From Oscillospiraceae bacterium (GTDB lineage Bacteria > Bacillota > Clostridia > Oscillospirales > Ruminococcaceae), in contig JAGAJN010000014.1 in the NCBI GenBank assembly GCA_017828975.1, positions 1 through 64,000 on the forward strand: DNA of 64,000 bases, in the 5' to 3' direction. The notes under the pieces are model-generated. The model saw nothing but the letters and a program-made list of their open reading frames with translations, ran no database searches and had not been told where the DNA came from. Below are positions 6,960 through 15,611 of this stretch, in pieces (within the stretch, counting starts at the first letter, position 1; every line of letters starts with the position of its first letter). The position numbers and the translations under genes are program-made.

Positions 6960-8366
6960 TCATTTTCTAAGCATATCTATCAGCATATTCGCAGCCTTGC
7001 AGCAGTCGCCGCAGCCCATAGTCAGCACAAGGTCGCCCTCCCGAACATTTTCTGCAAGATATTCGGCAACAAGCTTCATATTTGCATCATGCTCCTCTTC
7101 CTCGAACCAAACCGCACCGTCGATCTTTGCGGCTAAGTCCTTGGTGTAAATGTTATAGGTGTTTTTCTCTCTCGAACCCATAATTGAGGTAAGCACAACC
7201 CTGTCGGCAATGGAAAGTGCCTTTGCAAAATCGTCCAGCAGCATTGCCGTCCTGGAGAATGTAAACGGCTGGAACACCGCCCAAACACGCTTAAATCCCA
7301 TTTCCATAGCAGCATTCAGGGTAACTGTCAGCTCTGCGGGGTGATGTCCGTAGTCGTCGCAGACGGTAACACCGTTCACCTCGGCAAGCTTTTCAAATCT
7401 GCGCTTTGCACCGTGGAAATTCTCCATTCCCTTGACTATCTCCTCGGGAGAAAGTCCGTTTGCAATAGCAGCAGCCGCAGCGGCAACCGCATTCAGAATG
7501 TTATGCTCCCCGGGAATATTGACAGTCAGCCGAACTAATCTTTCACCCTTGTGCATCAGGTCGAACTCACGTTTCATGGGATTTACGGTAACAAGGTCAG
7601 CGGGATAGTAATCATTCTTATCCGAAATTCCGAACGTGACTATATTTTTTCCCGTAATACCTTCAACAGCCTTCATGGAATTAACATCGTCGCCATTTAC
7701 GATAATATTTTTAGTTGTCATCTCACAAAACTTATGAAATGATTTTATAATATTTTCGATATTTTTGAAGTATTCCAGATGGTCGGCGTCAACATTCAGA
7801 ACGACCGTCGTATCGGACGAAAGCATGAGGAAATGGTCCATAAACTCGCACGCCTCGCAGACCATAATATCGGAACTGCCGCACCGTCCGCTGCCGCCGA
7901 TAAGAGGAAGCTTTCCGCCGATGACTGCGGAAATGTCCCTGCCTGCCTCCATAAATATCTGCGTAAGGAGCGAAGAAACGGTAGTCTTTCCGTGAGTGCC
8001 GCAGACGCACACCGCATTGTCGTACCAAGAGGTCACAAGTCCCAGCAAAATACTCCGCTCAATGACGGGAACGCCGCTGTTTCTTGCAGCAATAAGCTCG
8101 GGATTATCCTCCATAATAGCCGCCGTGTGAACGATAAGGTCAGCGCCCTCAATATTTTCCGCCCTCTGCCCCATAAAAACGGGTATACCCATACTGCGGA
8201 CAGCCGCCAGAGTGTCCGTTTCGTTGTTGTCCGAACCTGTCAGGTAAAAGCCCTTTGAGTGAAGTATCTGAGCCAGCGGGTACATTCCCGAACCGCCTAT
8301 CCCGATGAAATGAATATGCCTTTTTCCTTCAAGAATGTCCTTAAAATCTGCGTTAATATTATTCAA
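6960..8366 (-). CDS. murC: UDP-N-acetylmuramate--L-alanine ligase
   Basis: Adds L-alanine to UDP-MurNAc, the first step of the peptidoglycan stem peptide, in the cytoplasm. Motifs: the N-terminal FIGIGGSGM nucleotide fold, the ATP loop VCGTHGKTTVSSL near residue 120, EACEFMDHFL and LNVDADHLEYF. The start is taken as TTG at 8366, giving MNNINADFKD; a GAGGTG site lies 6 bp upstream. The frame stays open further upstream to 8531, but those codons would cross the promoter region and read as non-conserved residues. 468 residues matches the family. It heads a murC-lexA-folA run, joining cell-wall synthesis with damage response. Confidence 0.92.
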   Translation of the reverse strand: MNNINADFKDILEGKRHIHFIGIGGSGMYPLAQILHSKGFYLTGSDNNETDTLAAVRSMGIPVFMGQRAENIEGADLIVHTAAIMEDNPELIAARNSGVPVIERSILLGLVTSWYDNAVCVCGTHGKTTVSSLLTQIFMEAGRDISAVIGGKLPLIGGSGRCGSSDIMVCEACEFMDHFLMLSSDTTVVLNVDADHLEYFKNIENIIKSFHKFCEMTTKNIIVNGDDVNSMKAVEGITGKNIVTFGISDKNDYYPADLVTVNPMKREFDLMHKGERLVRLTVNIPGEHNILNAVAAAAAAIANGLSPEEIVKGMENFHGAKRRFEKLAEVNGVTVCDDYGHHPAELTVTLNAAMEMGFKRVWAVFQPFTFSRTAMLLDDFAKALSIADRVVLTSIMGSREKNTYNIYTKDLAAKIDGAVWFEEEEHDANMKLVAEYLAENVREGDLVLTMGCGDCCKAANMLIDMLRK

Positions 8367-8433
8367 CAAAAACACCTCACAAAAGTTAAAAATAAGTTCA
8401 GAGAAATCTTCTATAAAAATCCACAAGGAAATC

Positions 8434-8461
8434 TGTATAATTGAAGTAAGATGATTGCCAA
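8434..8461 (-). promoter_or_regulatory. possible murC promoter, overlapping a spoVG -10 on the other strand
   Basis: On the minus strand TTGGCA (8456-8461), 16 bp, TATACA (8434-8439). On the plus strand TATAAT (8436-8441) faces spoVG but has no good -35 at 17 bp. If both are used, the divergent transcripts start from the same few bases. Moderate to weak matches. Confidence 0.4.
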
Positions 8462-8633
8462 AGCGGTCATATCTTGAAATAACTGACGGCGCCCGCAGAT
8501 TTTCTGTATATTTATCTATAACAGGATCCATACTATCTGTAATGCAGGAGGAAACGGAAAAAGTTTCATTCTGCGTCGTACCGGCAAATATCGTAAAACA
8601 TCATCCCAATACTTTAAGGAGGACATCTGTAAA

Positions 8634-8954
8634 ATGGTTATCACAGATATCAAAATCAGAAAAATAATCCCCGATGGCAGACTCAGAGCAGTAATTTCCA
8701 TCACTATCGACAACCAGCTCGCTATCCACGACATCAAGGTCGTTCAGGGCGATGAAAGGCTGTTCGTTGCAATGCCCAGCAGAAGGGACGAAAACGGCGT
8801 GTTCAGAGATATTGTACACCCCATCTCCCCCGATGCCCGCCAGCTTGTTGAATCCCAGATCCTCGATGCCTACACCCGTCACATTGAGCAAATGCAGGCA
8901 GAGCAGGAAGCAGAAGCCCTTGAAAGAGGCGAATCCGACTTCACTTCTCTTTGA
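8634..8954 (+). CDS. spoVG: SpoVG-family RNA-binding regulator
   Basis: A 106-residue member of the SpoVG family, small RNA/DNA-binding proteins that affect septation, sporulation and virulence-type gene expression in Gram-positive bacteria. It begins MVITDIKIRK and contains the family core NQLAIHDIKVVQGDERLFVAMPSRR. The C-terminal ~25 residues are acidic and probably disordered. An AAGGAGG site lies 10 bp before the ATG. It is monocistronic: divergent from murC and closed by a terminator at 8983. Its presence agrees with the spore-forming lifestyle shown by gpr. Confidence 0.93.
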   Translation: MVITDIKIRKIIPDGRLRAVISITIDNQLAIHDIKVVQGDERLFVAMPSRRDENGVFRDIVHPISPDARQLVESQILDAYTRHIEQMQAEQEAEALERGESDFTSL

Positions 8955-8982
8955 TAGTCAACGGCTGTCAGTATGTTTTTTC

Positions 8983-9010
8983 AGAAGCTCCGCAGATGCG
9001 GGGCTTCTTT
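8983..9010. terminator. shared terminator of spoVG and the Nudix hydrolase gene
   Basis: AGAAGCTCCGC (8983-8993) pairs with GCGGGGCTTCT (8998-9008), flanked by T runs on the plus strand and A/T on the minus side. It lies between two convergent genes and overlaps the stop of the minus-strand one. Confidence 0.8.
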
Positions 9011-9546
9011 TATTTTTTCAGCTTATAATATGCCTTGAGAACGGCGATCTGCGTTTTTCCGTCCTTTATCTCGTTGTTCATAATCATTTCCACAGCCTTT
9101 TCCATTGGAATGGAAACAACGTCCAAAAATTCATCATCATCAAGATGACGCTCGGAGAAGGAAAGCCCCGTTGCAAGATACATATGAATTTTTTCCGAAA
9201 GGTATGCGACCGACGGGTACATTACCCCCAAATATTCGTAATTTTCGCAGGACGCACCCGTTTCCTCCAGAAGCTCACGGCGTCCGCACTCGTAATGCTC
9301 CTCGCCGTCGTTGATCTTTCCCGCAGGAATTTCCAGCAGCACCTCTTTAAACGGATAGCGGAACTGCTTCACGAACAAAATATCCCCATTCTCGGTAACG
9401 GGCACAACGCACACTCCGCCCGAATGAACGACCAGCTCCCTGACCGCCTCAGTGCCATTTTCCAGCTCGGCAATATCCTTTCTCAGGTCGATTATTTTTC
9501 CATGATAAATAAGCTCGGAGCTAACAGTTTTTTCCTCAAGGTGCAT
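9010..9546 (-). CDS. Nudix hydrolase, ADP-ribose pyrophosphatase type
   Basis: Likely splits ADP-ribose to AMP and ribose-5-phosphate in the cytoplasm. The domain order matches the ADPRase group: an N-terminal strand region (SSELIYHGKIIDLRKD), VVHSGGVCVVPV, then a full Nudix box starting at IPAGKINDGE and ending RRELLEETGA, with the downstream YPSVAYLSEKIHMYLA segment. The start at 9546 is preferred because AAAGGAG stands upstream; two earlier in-frame ATGs lack sites. At 178 residues the length is typical. It is a single gene ending at a shared terminator. The exact substrate cannot be set from sequence alone. Confidence 0.85.
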   Translation of the reverse strand: MHLEEKTVSSELIYHGKIIDLRKDIAELENGTEAVRELVVHSGGVCVVPVTENGDILFVKQFRYPFKEVLLEIPAGKINDGEEHYECGRRELLEETGASCENYEYLGVMYPSVAYLSEKIHMYLATGLSFSERHLDDDEFLDVVSIPMEKAVEMIMNNEIKDGKTQIAVLKAYYKLKK

Positions 9547-9714
9547 TTTCAGGACTCCTTTATTGTCAGACATTTGATTTTCCAAATTCAGCGGAACATT
9601 TATCGCATTTTATCGGCAACAAATGTTCTATATTTAAATTATAACACAAGTAAATCGCTTTTACAATACTTTTTCAGAAATATATCTTAATTTTTTGTGA
9701 ACAAAGCCAAACAA

Positions 9715-9754
9715 AAATCCGCCGAAGTATCCATGCAGACACTGCAGCGGATTT
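9715..9754 (-). terminator. intrinsic terminator of the 9793-10470 lipoprotein gene
   Basis: AAATCCGC (9715-9722) pairs with GCGGATTT (9747-9754). On the minus strand it is followed by TTTGTTTGG. Stem is short, so strength is uncertain. Confidence 0.6.
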
Positions 9755-9792
9755 GCTTTATCAAAATCCCGCTAAAAGTAAAATTGTTTTTG

Positions 9793-10470
9793 TTATTTGG
9801 CTTTTATATTAAAATAATTTGTAAGAACGCTCCCGCACATTTCATTGATAAGCTCTTCATCTTCTATGACAATTCCCGTAATAAGCACGGTATTGTGTTC
9901 TTTCCGCTCTATGCTTTCGCCGGGTGCGGAATATATCCATTTTCCGTCCGTATACGCAACATATCCGCCGTAATTATCGGAACAGGTCACATTGCTGTCA
10001 TTGTAAACATAGTAAAACTCATTTCCCTCCGTGTAATAATTATCCACCAAAAACTCCTGCGGCTCTCCTGTCAGATTGGTGATTTTGGCAAGCATAGCCA
10101 GTTCATCATCTGTTGACAAATATTGGGAATCAGTACCGATGGTCGCCGGTTCTATCAACGCCCTAGTTATCCTTCCGCTTGTGGGTATATATGCATCCTC
10201 TACCGCAAAACAGCCGCTGTTATCACTGCCGCAAATTATAATAAACTGCGGCGGTTGGTCATTTCCCACAGCATAAACATCTGCCCCGTCCTTGATATGA
10301 CCTATTAACCTTAAATCATCGACAGCATAAAAACCCGCCCCATTATATAAAATTCCGTTATACTTGATATAATCGCTGTTTTCATTTCCCGAAATGTCCA
10401 ATAATTTTGAACAGGACGTCAAGCATATGCAGCATATTACCATTAAAAATATTACGGCTGATTTTTTCAT
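9793..10470 (-). CDS. lipoprotein of unknown function
   Basis: A 225-residue exported lipoprotein: basic start MKKS, hydrophobic core, lipobox LTSCSK at about residue 20. The mature part contains short beta-like segments (YNGILYNGAGFYAVDD, YIPTSGRITRALI) and four cysteines. The start has a GGAGGCGG site. It is a single gene bounded by terminators. I do not recognise a family; domains of this kind in Ruminococcus-like genomes are common as uncharacterised surface lipoproteins. Confidence 0.75.
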   Translation of the reverse strand: MKKSAVIFLMVICCICLTSCSKLLDISGNENSDYIKYNGILYNGAGFYAVDDLRLIGHIKDGADVYAVGNDQPPQFIIICGSDNSGCFAVEDAYIPTSGRITRALIEPATIGTDSQYLSTDDELAMLAKITNLTGEPQEFLVDNYYTEGNEFYYVYNDSNVTCSDNYGGYVAYTDGKWIYSAPGESIERKEHNTVLITGIVIEDEELINEMCGSVLTNYFNIKAK

Positions 10471-10567
10471 AACGTACCGCCTCCAACTCTTTTGAATTTA
10501 GTATAGCACATCACATCTTGTTTGTCAATAGTTTTTTATCGACAAACGATAATCAAAGAATAAAAAG

Positions 10568-10604
10568 CCGAACTTTCCAAAACAAAACATTTCGGAAAGT
10601 TCGG
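10568..10604 (-). terminator. terminator of the pheST-glycosylase transcript
   Basis: CCGAACTTTCC (10568-10578) pairs perfectly with GGAAAGTTCGG (10594-10604); a TTTTTA tract follows on the minus strand. It lies just past the 3-methyladenine glycosylase stop at 10615. Confidence 0.85.
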
Positions 10605-10614
10605 TGTTTTTACT

Positions 10615-11127
10615 TCACATATTTTTATCCGCAAACCGCCATGGAATGTCACGATACTCGGGAGTTGCATAATTAATACCCACTCTCGGCAGCGTTACTA
10701 TTTCGGGAACAATATCCGTTTTTTCTATAAAAACCTCGGGATTTCCGTAAATCGGCTTACCGTTAAAATCTCCATTGATTTGCAGATGCTTTGTCAGCTT
10801 TGCGGGACCCGTAAAATTCCTTGCCGCACGGATAAGAACGCCCTGGGGCTGTTCCTTTTCCCCCGTGATAACGTTCATCAGCCAGTGCATACCATAGCAA
10901 AGGTAAACGTAGATAATGCCCGGCTCACCGAAAAGCAGCTCCGTGCGGGGCGTCCTGCCCTTTGATGCGTGACAGGCGGTGTCCTCAACACCACGGTATG
11001 CTTCCGTTTCGGAGATGACAGCTTCAAGCCTTGTGCCGTCGGGGAGGATATGAACGATACGCTTTCCCACCAAATCGGGAGCGACTTCCAGAGCGTCACG
11101 GGCGAAAAAATCACGGTCAAGTATCAT
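10615..11127 (-). CDS. mpg: 3-methyladenine DNA glycosylase (AAG/MPG family)
   Basis: Removes alkylated or deaminated purines from DNA, starting base excision repair. Family features: RDFFARDALEVAPDLVGK at the start, the catalytic ETEAYRGVEDTACHA segment, GRTPRTELLFGEPG and the YVYLCYGMHWLMNV strand. 170 residues is short relative to the usual ~190-200; the C-terminus after GINYATPEYRDIPWRF is brief but ends at the normal position of the RVGI/PWRF region. The ATG lies 1 bp past the stop of pheT, so it is translated as part of the T-box-controlled pheST transcript, an unusual pairing. Confidence 0.88.
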   Translation of the reverse strand: MILDRDFFARDALEVAPDLVGKRIVHILPDGTRLEAVISETEAYRGVEDTACHASKGRTPRTELLFGEPGIIYVYLCYGMHWLMNVITGEKEQPQGVLIRAARNFTGPAKLTKHLQINGDFNGKPIYGNPEVFIEKTDIVPEIVTLPRVGINYATPEYRDIPWRFADKNM

Positions 11128-11128
11128 C

Positions 11129-13534
11129 TTACGCTCTCAGCTCCGCACCCAGCTTCGCAAGCTCCTTGAGTGCCTTCTTAACGGCAGAATCAGCCTGTTC
11201 ATCGGTAAGCGTACCGTCATGCGAACGAAGTGTCAGAGAGTAAGCAACCGACTTCTTGCCGTCTGCTATCTGCTTGCCCTTGTAAACGTCAAACAGCTTG
11301 ACGGATTCCAGAATATTGCCCACAGCCGACCTGATAGCCTTTTCCAGATGAGCAACGGGTATCTCGTCATCGCAGACGATAGCCAGATCTCGTGTGGAAG
11401 CGGGGAACTTAGGCAGCGGCTTGTACTTCTTGAACTCAACCGATTCCTCCATCATTTCGGGGACATTCAGCTTTGCGGCATATGCCTTAACACCTATCTC
11501 GTAATTCTCCAGAGTTTCGGGGTGCAGCTCACCGAAAATGCCGAGGGGCTTGCCGTCCTTGGTAACTACCGCACAGCGTCCGGGGTGGAATGCGTAGAAC
11601 TCACCGAATACGCTGTCGTCCTTACAAGGCTCATAGTCAACGCCGTCGATTCCCAGCATTTCAAAAAGCTTCTCGATAATGCCCTTTAAGCTGTAAAAAT
11701 CGCAGTTTTCGCCGTACTGACCGAAGCAAAGTCTAGCAGGCTCCTCAGGCAGCTCGCCGCCCTTGGGGAGATACTCGTTTGCCAGCTCAAACAGGCTAGC
11801 GGAGAGGTTTCTGTTATTGTAGTTGCCCGAAAGTATCTGACACATAGAGGGCAGCAGAGAGGTTCTCATAACAGAAGTGTCCTCGCCCAACGGGTTGGTG
11901 ATGGTAACGGTATTTCTCAGCCTGCTGTCCTCGGGCAGACGAATCTTATCAAAATTCTTGGGGGAAATGAAGGAGTATGTGACGATCTCATTTGCGCCCA
12001 AAGCAGCGGCAGCGTTCATCAGCTTGGTTCTGAACTTCTGCTCGGGAGAAACGCTTGCCTGTGCAACGCCTCTGATAATGGTCTTGGGGATATTGTTATA
12101 TCCGTAAAGACGTGCGACCTCCTCGGCAATGTCAGCCTTGCACTCAATGTCGATACGGTAAGCGGGAGCGTATGCAACGCCGTCCTGAACGACAAAATCA
12201 AGCTTTTCAAGATATTTCAGCATATCCTCCTCGGAAATATCCGTGCCAAGGAAATTGTTTATCCACTTAGCGTCGAAGGGAGCGGATTTCTGTGTATTTG
12301 CGCCGCTGTCGCAGTCGATGACAGTGCTTACCACCTCGCCGCAGCCAAGCATTTCAACAAGCTCGAATGCTCTTTTCAGTGCAGGCATACACATTCTGGG
12401 GTCAAGACCCTTTTCAAAGCGTGCGGACGCATCGGTTCTCATGCCAAGAGCCTTTGCGGTAGTTCTTACGGACGCACCGTCAAAGCACGCAGACTCGAAA
12501 ACAACGTCCACCGTATCGTCCATAATGCCGCTGTACTCGCCGCCCATAACGCCTGCAACGGCAACGGGCTTCTCAGCGTCTGCGATAACCAGCATATTGC
12601 TCGAAAGTGTTCTCTCAACGCCGTCCAGAGTGGTTATCTTTTCGCCCTCTGCGGCATTTCTTATGTCAATTGTGTTTCCGTTAATATAGCGAATATCAAA
12701 AGCGTGCATGGGGTGACCGTATTCCAGCATAACATAGTTTGTAATGTCAACGAAATTGTTAATGGGACGAACTCCGCTTGCTCTCAGACGCTCTCTCAGC
12801 CATCTGGGAGATGGACCTATCTTAACATTCTTGACAACGCCCGCACAATAGCGTGAGCAAAGCTCCTTGTTGCTGATGTTAACATTCAGCATTCCCTTGA
12901 TGTTTCCGCCAATGCCCTTAAATTCGGGCTGTTTCAGTTTAAGGGGCAGATCAAAGGTAGCCGCAGCCTCCCTTGCCAGACCGATAACGGACATACAGTC
13001 GGGACGGTTCGATGTTATCTCAAACTCAACAGCAGTATCGTTCAGACCGATAGCTTCCTTAATATCCTGACCGAGAGTGAAGGTCTTGCCGTCCTCCTCC
13101 TGAAGCAGGAAAATACCGTCAGCAATAGCGTAGGGGAAATCGTGTGTGGTCAGACCCAGCTCGCCCAGAGAACAAAGCATACCGTTGGACTCAACGCCCC
13201 TGAGCTTGCCCTTCTTTATCTTAACGCCGCCTGGCAGTGTGGAGCCGTCCATAGCAACGGGAACAATATCCCCCGCCTTGACGTTGTTTGCACCCGTAAC
13301 TATCTGAATAGGCTCACCTGCTCCCACGTCAACGGAGCATACCACCAGATGGTCGGAATTTTCGTGGGGAACAACGCTCAGCAGCTTTCCCACAACGACC
13401 TTGGAAATCTCACTTCCCTCGGCTTCATACTTTTCAACCTTTGACCCGCTCATGGTCATACCCGAGCAGAATTCTTTTATGGACATATCTCCGATGTCAA
13501 CATAATCGGAGAGCCATCTCATTGATAAATCCAT
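11129..13534 (-). CDS. pheT: phenylalanine--tRNA ligase beta subunit
   Basis: The 801-residue beta chain of the alpha2-beta2 enzyme that charges tRNA-Phe. Domains in order: N-terminal region with an embedded tRNA-binding OB fold (residues ~40-150, with VVPHENSDHLVVC), B3/B4 editing domain (around 215-380), B5 domain (around 400-470), catalytic-like core, and a C-terminal anticodon-binding ferredoxin-like domain (FPASTRDLAIVCDDEIP to SYSLTLRSHDGTLTDEQ). The start MDLSMRWLSDYV has an AAAGGA site. It follows pheS by 18 bp. Confidence 0.96.
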   Translation of the reverse strand: MDLSMRWLSDYVDIGDMSIKEFCSGMTMSGSKVEKYEAEGSEISKVVVGKLLSVVPHENSDHLVVCSVDVGAGEPIQIVTGANNVKAGDIVPVAMDGSTLPGGVKIKKGKLRGVESNGMLCSLGELGLTTHDFPYAIADGIFLLQEEDGKTFTLGQDIKEAIGLNDTAVEFEITSNRPDCMSVIGLAREAAATFDLPLKLKQPEFKGIGGNIKGMLNVNISNKELCSRYCAGVVKNVKIGPSPRWLRERLRASGVRPINNFVDITNYVMLEYGHPMHAFDIRYINGNTIDIRNAAEGEKITTLDGVERTLSSNMLVIADAEKPVAVAGVMGGEYSGIMDDTVDVVFESACFDGASVRTTAKALGMRTDASARFEKGLDPRMCMPALKRAFELVEMLGCGEVVSTVIDCDSGANTQKSAPFDAKWINNFLGTDISEEDMLKYLEKLDFVVQDGVAYAPAYRIDIECKADIAEEVARLYGYNNIPKTIIRGVAQASVSPEQKFRTKLMNAAAALGANEIVTYSFISPKNFDKIRLPEDSRLRNTVTITNPLGEDTSVMRTSLLPSMCQILSGNYNNRNLSASLFELANEYLPKGGELPEEPARLCFGQYGENCDFYSLKGIIEKLFEMLGIDGVDYEPCKDDSVFGEFYAFHPGRCAVVTKDGKPLGIFGELHPETLENYEIGVKAYAAKLNVPEMMEESVEFKKYKPLPKFPASTRDLAIVCDDEIPVAHLEKAIRSAVGNILESVKLFDVYKGKQIADGKKSVAYSLTLRSHDGTLTDEQADSAVKKALKELAKLGAELRA

Positions 13535-13552
13535 TTATTTCAATCCTTTCTA

Positions 13553-14572
13553 TCAGAACTGGTTTAAGAATCTCACATCATTCTCGTAAAGCATTCTCAT
13601 ATCGTTAATGTTGAATCTTCCCATAGTGATACGCTCCAGACCGATACCGAAGGCAAAGCCGCTGTAAACCTCGGGGTCGATGCCGCAGCCCTCAAGCACC
13701 TTGGGGTGTACCATACCCGAACCGAGAAGCTCCACATATCCCTCGCCCTTGCACATAGAACAGCCCTTGCCGCCGCAGTTAAAGCAAGCCAAGTCAACCT
13801 CTGCGGAAGGCTCTGTATAGGGGAAATGGTGGGGACGGAGTCTTATCTTTGCGTCATTGCCGTAAAGCTTCTTCATCAACAGCTCAAGAGTGCCGTAAAG
13901 GTCGGCAAGAGTAACGCCCTTGTCGATAACAAGTCCCTCTATCTGATGGAAGATAGGCGAATGAGTAGCATCGATAGCGTCGGAACGGTAAACACGTCCC
14001 GGAGAAATAATTCTGATAGGAGGCTTTCTGTTCTCCATAGTTCTTATCTGAACGCTGGAGGTCTGAGTTCTCAGCAGAACATTTTCATTTATATAGAAGG
14101 TATCCTGTGTATCTCTTGCAGGGTGATGCTTAGGCATATTCAGCGCCTCGAAGCAGTAGTGGTCTGTTTCGACCTCGGGGCCGTCCACAACCTCAAAGCC
14201 CATGCCCAGGAATATCTCCTTGACCTCGTTCATAACAACGGTCAGGGGGTGAAGTCTGCCTATTTCGGGGGTCTTTCCGGGGAGGGTAACGTCAAGAGTT
14301 TCTTCCTTTATCTTCTTAGCGGCAAGCTCGGATTTCAGAGCTGACACTCTCTCGGAAACGGCGTTTTCGATGTCCTCTCTAACCTTGTTAGCCAGCTGTC
14401 CGATAACGGGACGCTCCTCTGCGGTAAGCTTGCCCATCTGCTTTAAGATAGCGGTAAGCTCGCCCTTTTTGCCTAAAAACTTGATCTTGAGATTTTCCAA
14501 TGCCTTGATGTCGTCGCAGCTGCTAAGCTCCTGCTTGGCAAGCTGTTCGATCTTTTCAAGCTGTTCTTTCAT
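13553..14572 (-). CDS. pheS: phenylalanine--tRNA ligase alpha subunit
   Basis: The 339-residue catalytic chain. The N-terminal coiled coil (residues 1-85) binds tRNA; the class II core holds motif 2 (GRVYRSDAIDATHSPIFHQIEG) in shortened form around residue 190-210 and motif 3 with GFAFGIGLERITM near the end. A cysteine cluster (CFNCGGKGCSMC) sits before motif 3, as in many Clostridia. The gene begins 72 bp after the T-box terminator hairpin and has an AAAGGA site. Confidence 0.96.
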   Translation of the reverse strand: MKEQLEKIEQLAKQELSSCDDIKALENLKIKFLGKKGELTAILKQMGKLTAEERPVIGQLANKVREDIENAVSERVSALKSELAAKKIKEETLDVTLPGKTPEIGRLHPLTVVMNEVKEIFLGMGFEVVDGPEVETDHYCFEALNMPKHHPARDTQDTFYINENVLLRTQTSSVQIRTMENRKPPIRIISPGRVYRSDAIDATHSPIFHQIEGLVIDKGVTLADLYGTLELLMKKLYGNDAKIRLRPHHFPYTEPSAEVDLACFNCGGKGCSMCKGEGYVELLGSGMVHPKVLEGCGIDPEVYSGFAFGIGLERITMGRFNINDMRMLYENDVRFLNQF

Positions 14573-14643
14573 TTTCTCATATCCTTTCGTTTAAATTGTT
14601 TCGCAGTGAACAAACAGTTTCCTTGTTTGTGGTATTTGACTGC

Positions 14644-14921
14644 AAAAAAGCCTGTCCCGTGCAAATCACGGGACAGGCTGAAAATTTTCATACCTGCTAA
14701 ACTTTGGCTCAACAAAGTTTTAACCACCCATTTCACTTAGCACAGAAGCCGGCACTTCCTCGGCGGTAACGCTGCTCAGCGTCTGCACCTACAAGGTAAA
14801 ACCGTTCAGCGCAGCCACTCGTGAGTGAACTTCATCGGACTAACACGCAAAAAGCCTTTCAGCGGACGGCTTCCTCTCTGAATACGAAAAATGCCCGACT
14901 ACTCTCTCAGTCATCATGTTT
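14644..14921 (-). promoter_or_regulatory. T-box leader controlling pheST (Phe, UUC specifier candidate)
   Basis: The ~280-nt leader upstream of pheS has T-box features on the minus strand: stem I with AGAGAGGAAGCCG and GCTGAAAGGCTT, a specifier candidate GTTCAC (UUC, Phe), and the T-box sequence AAATGGGTGGTT, whose UGGU can pair with an ACCA tRNA end. It is followed by an antiterminator-like AACTTTG/CAAAGTT hairpin and then a strong terminator (14649-14661 with 14667-14679, GCCTGTCCCGTG stem, then TTTTTT). Uncharged tRNA-Phe would favour readthrough into pheST and the glycosylase gene. Confidence 0.8.
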
Positions 14922-14927
14922 AATACT

Positions 14928-14956
14928 ATTATATACAATAATTTTTTAAATTGCAA
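14928..14956 (-). promoter_or_regulatory. sigma-A promoter of the T-box leader
   Basis: TTGCAA (14951-14956), 17 bp, TATAAT (14928-14933) on the minus strand. Confidence 0.8.
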
Positions 14957-14967
14957 GTATTTTTTCA

Positions 14968-14996
14968 TTGAAATTTTGTTTATTATGTGATATAAT
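14968..14996 (+). promoter_or_regulatory. sigma-A promoter of the 15061 membrane-protein gene
   Basis: TTGAAA (14968-14973), 17 bp, TATAAT (14991-14996), 65 bp before the ATG. It is divergent from, and 11 bp from, the pheST promoter. Confidence 0.8.
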
Positions 14997-15060
14997 GAAA
15001 TTTACACAAAATATTTTACAAATAACCAACTCACTTTGTTGGATATGAAAGGATTTTAAT

Positions 15061-15552
15061 ATGGACGTTTTTGTTGAACAGATGGTAGTAAAGCCTCAGA
15101 AGGGCAAGGATTACGCCCTGAAATTTCTTATAGCCCTTGCGGCGGTCATTCTTTCGGCATTTTTCGTGATTTTTCTGGCGATAATGGCGTTTATTCCCAT
15201 AGTCGGCATAATTTACGCCGCATACTATCTTATTTCGGGACTGGACTGCGAGTATGAGTACATTGTCACCAACGGAGAGATAGACATCGACAAGATAGCC
15301 GGCAAACGCAAGCGCACCCGCCTTATCACCGCAGATGTGAGAAAATTCACCGCATTTGGCAAGCTGGAAAATGCGGGAAAGCTTCCTGATAAAGCTACCA
15401 TAGTAGATGCTGCCGACGGTTCGGGAACGGCATTCTATGCGGATTTTGTCCACGGAAAGCTGGGCGAAACAAGGCTTATCTTCTCCCCCAATGAAAAGGT
15501 AATTGAAGCCATCAAGCCATTTATCCCAAGAATGATAAAAAGAGAGTTTTGA
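15061..15552 (+). CDS. small membrane protein, DUF6106-like
   Basis: A 163-residue protein with a short N-terminal cytoplasmic part (MDVFVEQMVVKPQKG), two adjacent transmembrane segments between about residues 22 and 60, and a ~100-residue soluble domain that begins YEYIVTNGEIDIDKIAGKRKRTR. This layout matches the uncharacterised DUF6106 family of Clostridia, in which the soluble part looks PH-like. I am fairly but not fully sure of that family name. Single gene between its own promoter and a terminator; AAAGGA site before the ATG. Function unknown. Confidence 0.75.
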   Translation: MDVFVEQMVVKPQKGKDYALKFLIALAAVILSAFFVIFLAIMAFIPIVGIIYAAYYLISGLDCEYEYIVTNGEIDIDKIAGKRKRTRLITADVRKFTAFGKLENAGKLPDKATIVDAADGSGTAFYADFVHGKLGETRLIFSPNEKVIEAIKPFIPRMIKREF

Positions 15553-15557
15553 TTTTT

Positions 15558-15589
15558 GCCCCTTTTTCTCACGGAGAAGGGGCATTTTT
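15558..15589 (+). terminator. intrinsic terminator
   Basis: GCCCCTT (15558-15564) with AAGGGGC (15577-15583), extended by TTCTC pairs, then TTTTT. It separates the small membrane protein from sbcDC. Confidence 0.85.
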
Positions 15590-15611
15590 AAACTGTTGAA
15601 AGGAGCTTTTT

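Noticed and set aside
8425..8445. Sigma-H type promoter for spoVG (AGGAAAT and GAAGT)
   Set aside because: The two boxes are about 4 bp too close compared with the known spoVG promoter of Bacillus.
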